Assembly (NCBI GenBank): GCA_963681505.1
Contig: OY811971.1
Coordinates: forward strand, 18,430,234 to 18,494,233
From: Eunapius fragilis
Lineage: Eukaryota; Porifera; Demospongiae; Spongillida; Spongillidae
Length of the DNA: 64,000 bases
Reading direction: 5' to 3'
Below, in pieces: positions 34,301-45,392 of this stretch; positions within the stretch are counted from its first letter, which is position 1, and the number at the start of each line of letters is the position of its first letter. Position numbers and translations under genes: made by a program. The notes under the pieces were generated by a model. It was given only the letters and a program-made list of their open reading frames with translations, did no database searches and was not told the DNA's origin.

Positions 34301-34693
34301 TTGCACCACCATTACACCAGATATGATAAAGTGCCTGGGTAAGTGCTTAATATATGAGTTGTTTAATGCACAGGGTTTAGATGAGGCCATCAAAATGTTG
34401 TATGCAACTCTGGACAGCACATTTAATTGGGGGCACGAAGAGAACTGTAAAAATGGATCCTTAGAGGACCACATAGTGGACTGGTTGTCATCACACCAAG
34501 CAGGCTGTGGCTTAATGGGAGAGCAAGGTGCAGAGTCGATCATGCTACATTCAACTCCTTAGCACGAACTTACTCCGGGATAAGGGATCCTAAACTAAAG
34601 CTGAAAAGCATAATGAAGGAGCACTATCTCAATATCTCACCCCATTCATCGACTGCAATGCCGCCGCCAGTGAGAAGACCAAGGAAAACATGA
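31304..34693 (+). pseudogene. RAG1-like (N-RAG family) multi-exon gene, disrupted
   Basis: Exon 1 (ATG 31304) encodes a cysteine-rich start, CRVCGCKLNKG...CRKCELV. Exon 2 (about 31675-32190) gives a RING-like block with CSIYLGVLAQP, LVCATCLICAARCPCC and CGTC..H.C, as in the RAG1 zinc-binding N-terminus. Later exons give TLTWHDGTIPDDEIWLKLGGDKGGG, FKVFLSGDYEF, GHSGASG...PCILC, LPGLHVTQGIFLKIF, YHGGTFVGN and GEQGAES, and end at TGA 34691-34693. Some of these parallel RAG1 core motifs (the D600 region, the C-x2-C, the D708 region with Thr-Gln in place of Asp, the E962 region). Lesions: TGA at 32996-32998, a one-base loss near 33198, another near 34538, probably one near 31590, and a GC donor near 32533. 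Introns are short GT-AG. Function unknown. Confidence 0.75.
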
Positions 34694-35770
34694 ATATTAA
34701 ATCCAAATGATGGCACTGTTTGACATATTCAGCGGTTAAAATACAGTAAATACTCACTCACGAGCGCGCGTGGGAGCGTCACGACAACAAAAACAACTGA
34801 AAAAACCTCTTCACCTACTATAACAACATTTTAGTAAGAACAAATAAGGCGGGATTTGTCGTGCGATTCGTAGGTACCCACGCTGTTACAGTACCATTTA
34901 TCTTTGAACCGGATGGCTCTTTTTAGAATACATAGACGGGCAATGATTTTGGTATCATTGTGTTTCAAGCTCTTCGCTGCACATACATGTGCCATTAAAT
35001 CCTATAAAATTATGAAAGATATGCTTTGAAAACCGTGCTTTCCGGATTACATGTGTTGCTAGGGAGTTAATTAGTCATGTTGCTAGGTAATTAACATTCA
35101 TAGTGTGGGCCTAATCTCTGGCCTAATGTCCACGTTTCAATGCAATTGTAACAGCCGTGACGTAGGGTCATATACTCACACCCTTGGTTGGCGACAAAAA
35201 GGTCTCAAACAAACTGACCAAGCTTATAGCTTATGAATGAATGTACAAGCTCCGTAAATCGTCGCCCAATGATTGGCACATGACAATAATTATTCAAAAT
35301 GGCGCGTGAATAAGTTCTATATCATTGTGTGAATTGTGGTTTTTATGCCCACGCATGAATTTAGCGCAATCTGATGTACAGGACTCATGACGAAGCAGCA
35401 ATAGTGATGGGGCCGTGCAATGCCACTTGCAAATGTATTGATCATTATTTGTAATCAGCGTTTACTGAGCGTTATGGGTATTTAATGTTTCCTGCAGGGT
35501 TTTAAGGCAGCTGCCCTCACTATCACTCAAAGGTCATTTTAAGACTGGTGATTTACAGCTATGATAGCTAATTTTTGCATTGCATCTGTTGTATCCGTCG
35601 CACGCGTGCGAATCTCGTTTGCGGGTCCAGTGAGGACACACAACATCTAATATGGTACGAACTGCAAGTATGCACTCGGATACAAAAAGACAAAGACAGC
35701 ACGAGTACTAGTCTACACACATGTATCATGAGGACACACAAATAGGCCGCACCATGCATTGTGGCGTGAG
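34694..35770. other. Intergenic between the RAG1-like gene and the Ginger1 element
   Basis: No gene or clear repeat is found in this 1.1 kb. A minus-strand frame at 35568-35780 runs partly into the Ginger terminus and has no recognisable motif. The DNA is of mixed composition with a few CpG-containing stretches near 34740-34880. Confidence 0.5.
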
Positions 35771-36090
35771 CCGGTGTCACCGGAGTACGCGTCCCCCCGG
35801 AATACGCGTCCGGCCGGACTCATGGTCCTAGGATACGATGTCCTCCGTTAGGATATGTAGTCCCCCCATTGCCCCTCGTTGACTTGAGGTAGTTAAGCCA
35901 AATAAAGTTATTATTTGCTTAAAGAATATCCTTTAGACGTCAATAAACCTTTGGCCATAGGTTACTGTCAGAAGCGTAATAACGTAAACAAGATTGGGGG
36001 GGGGCCAAAAGGTGCGTGCAATATAAATTCAGCGTACTTTATATACATATTGCCCAAGATTGGGGGGGCCAAGGCCCCCTCTGCCCCCCT

Positions 36091-36130
<40 letters not shown>

Positions 36131-37956
36131 TTCTACGCCTATGAGTTACTAGCGGACTGGAGCTTTGCAAATCAGTACTACATCGATAGGGTACCTAGTA
36201 TATAAGCCAAGGGGCTCTTAATCAAAGAATGACGCATGTGTTACATGCACGTGATATTAAAATGAGCGACAAGAAGGCCCAAGAGAAGTTGCTTTATCAA
36301 GACGTGATGAAGTGTATTGTGAAAAGGACGTACAGAGTGGAGGCTGATAAAGACTGGAATTGGACGATACGGAGGAAAGCGGGAGATTTCGTAGTCAAGG
36401 ATGGTCAGTAATATACCAAAGGAGAAGATTGCAGACGTTGGGTGTTTGATGAAGAAGACCAAAAAAGAGTGACGGAAGCTTGCCACGACGATAAACTAGG
36501 TAATCGCTCACCCTGTATGTAAACACCAGTAAACACATTGGCACATATTATATTCCATGATCAGGCGGAGGCCATTTTGGCAGGGATAAAACATTGCAGA
36601 AGGCATGCTCTCGTTTCTACTAGCATGACATGACCAACGACATTAAAGAGAATGACAGAACTTGTGATACATGTCAGCGAACAAATAGGAAGTTAAGCAA
36701 GGCCTCGGCAGAGCTCCATCCAATTCCAGTGAGGTCTGAAGTTTGGCATCAAGTTGGGATTGATCTAGTTGGACCGTTGACACTGACGCGTAATAATAAT
36801 AGGTACCGTTTTATACATGTAATCAATCATGTCATTTACACTGAAGTGTATAAAAACAAGTAATTTTGCAACAAAATGGGAGAGGTCTTACTCAGAAACA
36901 GTTAGTTTTGTTAGAACGAGGCTATCCTTTTCAATCTTAAGATCTAGCTGCTAGCCTGTGTTTGTGTGGCTCCAGTGTGAAATGGCCATGTGGTTTAGAG
37001 TTTGATGATGGAGCAGCACTCCCTGCACATTGACTACAGCGACTTTTTTTGGCATCCTGTTTTAATATTTATTTATTTATTCACACATACTATAGGTGTT
37101 GTTTTGTTCTCTTTGTACCTTGCTTGTATATTGATTTTAATTATAAAACTGCTTATTATAAAAACAACTAGTTATAATATTTTTTATCACATGAAAAATT
37201 GCGTTAAGTACATTTGCTATAAACAACATGCATGTAAGTATTGTACAGTGCTTACTTTGATGATTATAACAGTACTGATATGAAATAATTGTTATGCTTT
37301 TCTCTTTATCCCACATTGCAATTTTGTGATCTTCTGTAAGGTTTCTAGTAACATGCACAGACTATTTTTCAGAACGGCCTGAAGCACAAGCTCTTCCATC
37401 GAAATGTGCCGAAGGGATAGCAAAGTTCATTTATTCCCTGATTGCTAGATTCAGCTGTTTTAGAGTATGCATATCAAGATCAGGGTCATGAGTTTGTGAA
37501 TTCACTAAATGAGAAGCTTTTTTTTACTGACGGGAACTGAGCATCATATTGCAGGTGCATACCACCTTCAAACCAATGGACTAGATGAAAGGATTAATTA
37601 AACTGTGACAAAGTCGCTTCTTAAATATATTAATGCTGATCAAGATGACTGGGACGAACACTTGGAATCAGTTCTTATCTCATATTGTACAAGTGTTCAT
37701 GCTACTACTAAATACACACCAGAGATTTTTCCTGATGTATGGTAGGGAAGCAGTATTACCCATCCAGCTGCAGACTGGTAATGTGGATAATGGTCATACA
37801 TTAGTTGCAATCACTGACATTGAAAGTGAAGCTCAGAAGTATGCTACACAACTAGATACGATAAGCACTGAGACTTTTACGAAAGTTGCATCTAACATTG
37901 AGAATGCTCAAACTAAACAAAAGCTGTACTATGACCGCAAGCATACAAAAGCAGAA

Positions 37957-38783
37957 TCGGAAGTCTCGCTAGAGACTTCCATATAGGTTTTGACCCCGAC
38001 TATGAATTTAATTAAAATCCCGCGACCCTACCGTGGCTTCGCTCCCGACGATCGGATCGTCTAACTCGTTGCGGCAATCGATCTAGAAGTCAAAACTGAG
38101 TAGTTTCGTTTTTGTTTCACGTCGTAGAACCGCGTGGTTGTCGAGAACGAAAAATACTGCTGTCCTCGTTCCCCTTCCAAAAATAATGGGCGGGTCGTCT
38201 GCTTCTTCTGCTTCTTGGGAACTCATAACTCGGGACCGGAACACTTTTAAGCAATGAAAATTGCACCATTAGCTTTAGAATTAGCTGGAGGACTCGCTTT
38301 AGTCGATGTTAGGCTTTGATACACAAAAGCCTAAAAGCCTATATACAGTCTTATCAAGTCTAATTAAGCAAAAGTACCTAGAAAATTTTCACAATACGTC
38401 TGGATTGAATTAAATCAGTTAAATGAAAGGGGGGAAACCTGCGATGCAACAGTGATTTGGGTGTTAAAAAAATTAAGGAAACAAGTAAATAAAAACATTC
38501 TCTCTGAGAAAGTTGGTGGGATATAGGTTTTGCAGGCAAATAGTATACTGCATGGTGTAAAAAGCAAGGAAACAAGTTTTATCAGAAGAGAAAATGTAAT
38601 AGTCCTATATTTAGCACAGAAACAGCATATGCCTTAGTCGAAGTGTGCTAAATATAGGACTATTACATTTTCTCTTCTGATAAAACTTGTTTCCTTGCTT
38701 TTTACACCATGCAGTATACTATTTGCCTGCAAAACCTATATCCCACCAACTTTCTCAAGGAGAATGTTTTTATTTACTTGTTT
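37957..38783. repeat. Composite repeat, copy 1, inserted in the Ginger integrase
   Basis: It starts with TCGGAAGTCTCGCTAGAGAC at 37957 and matches 42935-43331 and 45351-45684 closely. It consists of a 420-bp unique-looking part followed by a long hairpin. Relative to copy 2 it has about 80-90 bp extra after AGCAAAAGTACCT (38381-38460), and it lacks the 2-kb nested element. A small palindrome (GGAAGTCTC..GAGACTTCC) opens the unit. Terminal inverted repeats and a target duplication are not clear. Confidence 0.85.
38479..38783. repeat. Long hairpin (139-bp inverted arms, 27-bp loop), copy 1
   Basis: Arms 38479-38617 and 38645-38783 are near-perfect reverse complements, beginning AAACAAGTAAATAAAAAC and ending with its complement. 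The loop contains AGCATATGCCTTAGTCG. This is the structure of a foldback MITE. An almost identical hairpin is at 45393-45684. Confidence 0.92.
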
Positions 38784-39323
38784 CAACTAGGAAATGAAGT
38801 ACTCTTAAGAAATATGAGAAAACTGTCTCAAAAAGGAGGGGAAATGGATAATGAAGTGGACAGTCACTTATACTATAGCTAAGTGTGTGGTAAGGGGTTA
38901 TATTCATTAAAGAATGCACATGGCAAGGTTTAAAAAAGAAGTATAATTCAATCCAGCTTAAATAATACGAAGAAAGGCAAGGTCATGCAGCTGCTAGTGA
39001 TGAGGACATTGCAAGCAGAATTGAACTGCATTGTACCAATTCTCATAGTGAAAAAAGTGCAACCAAAGAGAGACCGGGTGTGACTGATTCTCACAATGAA
39101 AAAATCTGTAATGGGAATGGAATGTCTACTCATGGAATACTTAATGAGCAATTGTTTTCTCCACATTTGTTTCGATTATGGCGAACAGCTGCAGATGACC
39201 TTGCATTTAAACCAGCAGAAGATGAAGACTTTGATGTAAGTTATTCAACCTTATACATGTACTTTAATGCTGCACTCATTTATATATTCTGAAGTATAAC
39301 AACCTTACTTACCTTTTTTTAGA

Positions 39324-40333
39324 CAACTGGATTAGATTCTGAAGATGCGCTAAACAAGGATCTTATTGTAGAACACTGGCTGACTTATCATACTTATAAT
39401 GAAGAAGCACCTTTGAGAGATTTCTGGGGAGGGCAGTTTGTCATAATGAATGAAAAGCTTTCTGAAGAGTTTGATCACTTCAGAAAACATTCCATTGATG
39501 CATGTTTCTATCCAGTAGAAGCTATTCGACTTCTGGAGTATTGGTTCAAATCCAGTGGCTTTAGTATTAAGACAATTTGTAAACATGATACTTACTAATG
39601 TTTGCAGCAAATATTGATACATTCTGTCAGTGGATTTTAGACACAAGAAAGATGTGTAATGAAGATGGTGTGACTCTCGACAGTCTCCACTTAGCCAGTA
39701 AGTCGGATTTGAGTGCCTGTGCCTCTGACTCACTAATTATTGGAATCTCTCAACCTAATAATTTTACAGTGAATGAAGCAAAAAAAGAGCGTGATTTCTT
39801 GCGATGAAGAGATGAAACAGATAAAGAAAAGCAGAATGGTTAGAGCACAAGGTTTATCAAATCTACGTCACCACTGGTTGGAGGTGGGAAATGTTATACT
39901 GTATGAAGAACACAGATGCATTCTTGAGAGTGACAAGAAGTGGCTTGATGATGCAATAATTAATTCTGTGCAATACCTTCTCCATAGCCAATATGGTTTG
40001 CCTGGATTTCACGCAACAACATTGGGATATCATTTAACATTTCATGTAATGAGAAAAGGTGTTATTCAAATTCTGCACAATGGGGATGATCATTGGTTTA
40101 CAATTTCAACCCTTGGATTGCCGTCAGGCCATGTGCACATCTATGATAGTCTCTATAGCACTTGTACTGATCAAGGCATTGAACAAATGTGTTCCATACT
40201 TTATACTCCTAACAATGCAGTGCATCTCCATTTCATGGATGTTGATAAACAGACTAATCATACGGACTGTGGCCTGTGTGCCTTAGCTTATGCCATTGAT
40301 TTATGCCATGATGAAGATGACTGTGTGTTATAG
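39324..40333 (+). CDS. Ginger1 C-terminal region: Ulp1/SENP-type cysteine protease domain
   Basis: After linker exons (39324-39595 and 39598-39805, in different frames) the main frame 39773-40333 reads through a Ulp1-like (C48) catalytic domain: His in DDHWFTIST (about 40090), Asp in HVHIYDSLYS (about 40140), an oxyanion Gln in VDKQTNHTDC and the nucleophile Cys in TDCGLCALAYA (about 40265). The H-D-Q-C set is complete. In Ginger1 transposons this domain is part of the same polypeptide as the integrase; here frame changes upstream separate them. Its role is unknown, with removal of a SUMO-like modifier being a guess from the family. Confidence 0.85.
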
Positions 40334-40428
40334 GAAATATGACACAGTACTGATGCGTCAACATCTGTCAAAATGTTTAGAAAGTAGAAGATTAACTGCA
40401 TTTCCTGGTTCAGATAGACCAAGCAGTC

Positions 40429-40614
40429 ATGTTATCGCAAAAAAAGAGCATAAACATGAGGTGTTATTACCGAATGCCGGATGCTGGATTGATGATTCAA
40501 TGCAATTCGTGCAAAGAATGGTTCCACGACAAATGTGACATCTCAATTCCGAAAAAACCCTGTAATGATAAAAAATACAAGTGGCATTTTAAAAACTGTC
40601 AGCCCATCCACTGA
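40429..40614 (+). CDS. Ginger1 PHD-like zinc finger (C-terminal end)
   Basis: A frame shifted relative to the Ulp1 domain reads RCYYRMPDAGLMIQCNSCKEWFHDKC and then KKYKWHFKNC. The C-x2-C, W-F-H-x2-C and final W.F..C pattern is a PHD finger. The first pair appears as C-Y-Y where C-Y-C would be expected, so one metal ligand is lost. The frame change between 40333 and 40430 probably reflects a small deletion or a missed intron. Confidence 0.7.
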   Translation: MLSQKKSINMRCYYRMPDAGLMIQCNSCKEWFHDKCDISIPKKPCNDKKYKWHFKNCQPIH

Positions 40615-40619
40615 GCCCA

Positions 40620-41140
40620 AAAACGTTAATTTATGTAGCATGTATGTAATTTCTGTTTCTTGTTTGCCATTGATCACAAGTGCTAGTGTTGGATGATATC
40701 ATTTAACCTGCTGAAAACATGACTGCATGCCATGCATAGGTGATTGACTTCCCAAAGTTGCCATCAATGCATGTTATCCTCACTTGACTCCAAGTGTGCA
40801 ATTTACCATGGGGAAAATCACATGTAGGTTTGTGGGAGACATGAATTCTTGCACAGGTATCCTTTGCACAAAATGTGCCACAGCACGTACGTTTGTGTTC
40901 AGAGATAAACTGTGATTGTTTGCCAAACAATCAATTGCTACTAGTATAAACCAAACCTATGCAAAGAATGCTCAACCATTATGATTATAAGTCGGCTAAA
41001 GAGTTAGTTTTGTTCTTGAATACCAAATACGCTTTCAAAGGAGGGATATTTATAGAAATAATATCCCGTGGGGACAGTTCCTGGTATAATCCTACGACAC
41101 CAGTATAAACGAACATAGACTTGGTGATAAGTGAAAATAA
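40620..41140. other. Ginger1 3' internal region, no coding signal
   Basis: About 500 bp between the PHD-like exon and the right terminal repeat. No domain or repeat was recognised. Confidence 0.5.
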
Positions 41141-41350
41141 GACTGATACTAAATATTATGGGGGGATATGCTATTCTAGGATGCGCTGTCCGGGGGGACA
41201 GTTACTTCTAAGGGGGGACATGTTATCCTAGGACACGCTGTCCGGGGGGACAGTGGCTCCTAGGACTGGATGTCCGGCGGACGCAGAATTCTAGGATACA
41301 ATGTCCGGCCGGACGCGTAATCCGGGGGACGCGTAATCCTGTGACACCGG

Positions 41351-41895
41351 TACGCCGGCCTCGTCACGCAAGAATAGCGGGGCCCACATTGCGTAATACA
41401 TACATCACAGCATCATATGGGGAAATCGCCATACATCGGCGTTCATCTTGAATTTTATTTCAAATTCAATCCTAAATCAGTGACCTCAGAAAATACAAAA
41501 AAATTGGTCTGAATTCGAATTGTATTTTCACTGCGCTACAATAAAGCAATGTTATATAAGACAAAAAAATTAAATATGCCATCGCAGTTAATTACAATAT
41601 TCAACCCTTTTGTCACATCTAGAAAAATTTGTAGCCAGGCTGGTTTCACTTACACACACATGCGTGAATCATCATGAACTGAGCCATTTGTGATTGATAC
41701 TGTTCAGAGCCATGGTTACCAACCATATTGGAGTAAGGTCTGGAAAGAGAACAGAGGTGACTAATATACGCATGAATCAAACTCTTACACACAAGTGTAT
41801 GCATATGTGTTATAGAATTTGTTTGGTAGTGTGAACATTACAGTGCTCTCCACATAAACTGATTTCTGTAGCAATGGGCAAATGCCACACACACA

Positions 41896-41938
<43 letters not shown>

Positions 41939-42934
41939 ACACACACACCTTAATTTCAATCCTCAGTTCTTCTAAATCAATCAAGAATCATGTGTGGGAG
42001 AGGGTGCAATGACCACATTAAGATGGGAACCTGTCATAAGCAGTAGTCTCCTGGGCAAGTGCCTTCATGAGGCCAGCATCTATTTCAAAAATCATGTAAC
42101 ACACATTGCCAAAGACAAAGACCGAGACATTCAAGTACAAACCCTGAAGTATCACATACACAGTTGCAGCTCTCGGCAATCAAATTGTCTGGTTAACCTG
42201 GCTAAGGTAGTACATGTGCATGCAAGGCTTCAGAGTTTGACGCTATGTCCTACGTTTTGCAGGCCAGGCTTGTGGTATCTTGTACACAATAAAACGACTA
42301 TAAACTGGCATCAAATCAAACCCACATATTTTCTGAGCTAAACATCCCACGTCCTTCATATTTTCAGGACTTATTACCACATCAGTTTTGTATTTAATCC
42401 TATTTTACACACTATGAGCCCTTTACACTCTGTCTCATCCATACCAACGTTCAGTAACCTTCAGGGTTAAGAACGCATAAGACTAAACGAAGGAACGTCT
42501 CTCCAGCATTAAAATTGCTACGCATCCGAAGGAGTCCTGGTGCTATTGGATTCTGCAGATCGTTGAATTATACTTAATCTATAATCAAGACATTGATTAT
42601 CAAAGTGAAAGGGGCACTTTTCCCGGTCGTTTCGCACCATTCTTTATTTTAGAAGAGATTCCATTCACCTGAGCGAGATTCCATTCATCACCCGAGCCAT
42701 GATGAATAATAATCATCCATCAAAAATACCTACGCCCCGTTAATGAAAATGACCTTACTTGCAAAAAGATGTTTATTCATCTTGGCACTAGGCCATTGAG
42801 TACTGACCTTCACACTCTGACATCTGAAAGACGAGTACCCCAGTTCTACGAGGTCTAGAAGTTCGTGAGTGTGGTGTGTGTTTTGGAGAACCCGTGCTCT
42901 ACCAATGTTACTGCACTTATTAGGTTCGCTGATA
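41351..42934. other. Intergenic between Ginger1 and the second composite repeat
   Basis: It holds an (AC)n microsatellite at 41888-41950 and otherwise mixed sequence. A minus-strand frame at 42730-42960 (HTHELLDLVELGYSSFRCQS) is compact and not low-complexity, but I do not recognise it and cannot support a gene. AATAAA is absent around its end. Nothing else was supported. Confidence 0.45.
41888..41950. repeat. (AC)n microsatellite
   Basis: About 60 bp of nearly uninterrupted AC dinucleotides. Confidence 0.95.
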
Positions 42935-43879
42935 TCGGAAGTCTCGCTAGAGACTTCCATATAGGTTTTGACCCCGACTATGAATTTAATTAAAATCCCG
43001 CGACCCTACCGTAGCTTCGCTCCCGACGATCGGATCGTCTAACTTGTTGCGGCAATCGATCTAGAAGTCAAAACCGAGTAGTTTCGTTTTTGTTCCACGT
43101 CGTAGAACCGCGTGGTTGTCGAGAACGAAAAATACTGCTGTCCTCGTTCCCCTTCCAAAAATAATGGGCGGGTCGTCTGCTTCTTCTTCTTGAAAACGCA
43201 TAACTCAGGACAGGAACACTTTTAAACAATGAAAATTGCACCAATAGCTTTAGAATTTGCTGGAGGACTCGCTTTTAGGCTTTGATACACAAAAGCCTAA
43301 AAGCCTACATACGGTCTAATCAAGTCTAATTAACCGATTACCGGCCAATTTAATTATCCGTCAATAGACGTCACTGCAGTAGATTATTTTCGTGGCTGCC
43401 TCGAAATTGCGTTAGAAATAGGTATCGTCTTAAAAATGCGAACAAAAGTACTGTAGAACGAAGCAAAATATGTATAGGCAAAGTACTTTCTACCGTTAAT
43501 AAAGTCTCTATTGCATATTATAAACCTACGCATTGTTGCGATCGTTTCTTTCTCCGTCGAGGCGCTCGGTTCTTATTCGGCAATGACACGAATGTTCGCA
43601 TTTTCAGTCGAAATACCAAGTAAGAGGACTATTATGTATTTTCTTTAAAATGTTGTTGTCTTACGCAAAAGTTCGAAATATGATGCCCGGCAGCAGCTAA
43701 CCCATGTTAAAGTGAGTTCTAATTATTGCGCGCATGCTATGCTCTGTTTGAATACCCCTCTTTCTATAGGAACTGTGCAAGCCTAGCTGATTTTTAACCC
43801 ATTTACCTTTGAAGGCCACTAATGGCACAATGTAAAGCTTTACTGCGTTTGAAGGTATTATGTTTGTTCACACAAGCTT

Positions 43880-44815
43880 CCCACACATGTGGTGGAGAGG
43901 TGCAATGGTGATATGGGGGTGAAGTGGTGATGTGGAAGTGTAGTAGTGATGTAGTTGTGCAGTGGTGATGTGGGGTGCACTGGGGTGTAGGGTTGGATGT
44001 GTTCAGTACTGATGTGGGGTGAAGTGCGGATATGGGGTGATGTGGGCTGAAGGGGTGATGTGGGTTGAAGGGGTGATGTGGGATTCAGTGGTGATGTGTG
44101 GGGCACTTGTGATGTACGGGTTCAGTGGTGTGGAAGTTCAGTGGAAATGTGGGTGATGTGGGTACCCGGAAGCAGTGATGATGTGGGGTGCTTTGGTGAT
44201 GTGGGGGTGCAGTGGTGATGTGGGGTGGTGATGTGGGATGATGGGTGGGTTCAGTGGTGATGTGGGAGTGTAGTGGTAATGTGGGGTGCAGTGGTGATGT
44301 GGGTGAGTGCAGTGGTGATGTGGGAGTGTAGTGGTAATGTGGGGTGCAGTGGTGATGTGTGGGTGCAGAGGGGATGTGGGGTGATGTATGAAGCAATGGT
44401 GATGTGGGTGCAGTGGTGATGTGGGGTGATATGTGGGTGCAGTGGTGATGTGGGATGATGGGTGGGGTGATAGTGGGTGCAGTGTTGATGTGGGTGAGTG
44501 CAGTGGTGATGTGGGATGATGGGTGGGTTCAGTGGTGATGTGGGGTGCAGTGGTGATGTGGGAGTGTAGTGGTAATGTGGGGTGCAGTGGTGATGTGTGG
44601 GTGCAGAGGGGATGTGGGGTGATCTATGAAGCAATGGTGATGTGGGGTGATATGTGGGTGCAGTGGTGATGTGGGATGATGGGTGGGGTGATAGTGGGTG
44701 CAGTGTTGATGTGTGGTGATGTGGGTGCAGTGGTGATGTGGGATGATGGGTGGGGTGATAGTGGGTGCAGTGATGATGTGGGGTGCAGTGGTGATGTAGG
44801 ATTGTAGTCTGCTTC
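43880..44815. repeat. Minisatellite of 13-20-bp GGTGATGTGGGTGCAGT-like units
   Basis: About 930 bp of irregular tandem units built on GTGATGTGGG plus GTGCAGTG, TGGGTG and GATGATGGGTG variants. Higher-order repeats of about 100-180 bp are visible at 44270-44640 and 44440-44760. The Thr/His/Pro/Ser-rich minus-strand frames in it follow from the repeat and are not genes. It lies entirely within the 43333-45350 element. Confidence 0.93.
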
Positions 44816-45130
44816 ATTCTCGTCCTCTTCCACTTCTACCCCTCTGTCCTCATCACTTCCAGCTGTCCAGCCCCATCCATGTTATCATCACTACTGGCAT
44901 TGTTGAAGTCGATATTTACAACACAGAAGTCTTCACCCCTGTTCATGGAGTCAAAGACCTCTCCCAGTTTCGTCATATCTAATGCCATTCATTGATTGTG
45001 TTTTGTGAGTGATGGTATCTACAGCACTTACCTCACGCTTGGTACGGGCATATACTACGACCCGCCTCTTGACTTTTTAACCGTAATTTTCATAAATAAT
45101 TATAATACAAACTAGCGTGTCCCGTGAAAA

Positions 45131-45160
45131 AGTTACACGTACGTACGTACGTACGTACGT
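45131..45160. repeat. (ACGT)n simple repeat
   Basis: Six to seven tandem ACGT units, which form a self-complementary run. Confidence 0.9.
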
Positions 45161-45392
45161 TGGAAATTAGTTACGGCGCTTTCATTGTCTTTTCTAACAG
45201 CTGGACAACTGAGTTGTGATTTTATGTGTCGATGGTGAGCGTACGACATACGCGATTCTGACGTTAGGTTATTGGACGCGAGTATGTGGTTGAGTCATCT
45301 ACGGCCGTTACACATCCTTAATTACAAGACGCCTACGGCCGATAATCGGTTAAGCAAAAGTACCTATATGGGTGTTAAAAAAATTAAGGAAA

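Larger units (their letters stand above)
36262..38930 (+). pseudogene. Ginger1 integrase (DDE transposase), decayed and interrupted
   Basis: Pieces in order: MSDKKAQEK start at 36262; the zinc-binding HHCC region as ACHDDKL, then after a short intron GGGHFGRDKT and CDTCQRTN (36480-36690); the first Asp in VGIDLVGPL (about 36755); the second in DQGHEFVNS (about 37485); the Glu in NGLDERIN (about 37575); YGREAVLPIQLQ (37738); a GPY/F-type C-terminus reading LGNEVLLRNMRK and GKGLYSLKNAHGKV (38790-38925). Lesions: TAG where RFYW is expected (about 36620), TAA after DERIN, frameshifts near 37500 and 37735, TAG in the GPY/F region, and the composite repeat between KHTKAES and LGNEV. About 500 bp between the first and second Asp regions (36860-37372) is AT-rich and may be an intron. 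Confidence 0.85.
35775..41346 (+). mobile_element. Ginger1-type DNA transposon with CCGG target duplication (5.57 kb)
   Basis: The left end TGTCACCGGAGTACGCGTCC (35775) pairs with the right end GGACGCGTAATCCTGTGACA (to 41346), 18 of 20 positions. The inverted repeats continue for about 60 bp and contain GGCCGGAC and CCTAGGATAC motifs. CCGG flanks both sides (35771-35774 and 41347-41350). A CCGG duplication, TGT...ACA ends, a Gypsy-like integrase and a C-terminal Ulp1 protease define the Ginger1 group described by Bao, Kapitonov and Jurka. The integrase is broken and the composite repeat 37957-38783 has inserted into it, so the element is not autonomous now. G/C tracts at 35995-36127 mark another small insertion or expansion. 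Confidence 0.93.
43333..45350. mobile_element. Nested TIR element with TA (or TTA) target duplication, carrying a minisatellite
   Basis: It begins ACCGATTACCGGCC and ends GGCCGATAATCGGT; the ends are inverted repeats with one mismatch over 14 bp. It lies between TTA at 43330-43332 and TTA at 45350-45352. Copy 1 of the host repeat reads CTAATTAAGCAAAAG across this point, exactly the uninterrupted site with one TA. The size is 2.02 kb. No transposase was recognised. The duplication and size suit a Tc1/mariner-type non-autonomous element, but assignment is open. Confidence 0.82.

Noticed and set aside
35995..36127. Long C tract and inverted G tract as a defined element within Ginger1
   Set aside because: The right edge resembles a known kind of CATAGGCGTAG end, but no matching left end or target duplication was found.
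42730..42960. 76-codon minus-strand frame with normal composition
   Set aside because: No recognised family, no upstream exon; could be chance or part of an unknown repeat.
43880..44815. Possible CRISPR-like array
   Set aside because: Units are directly tandem and irregular with no unique spacers, and the DNA is animal nuclear.
43858..44833. Thr/His/Pro/Ser-rich minus-strand frames up to 188 codons
   Set aside because: They follow purely from the GGTGATGTGGG minisatellite and change frame with it; no start context, splice sites or domain.
45131..45160. ACGT run as a regulatory palindrome
   Set aside because: A plain tetranucleotide repeat inside a transposable element is sufficient.
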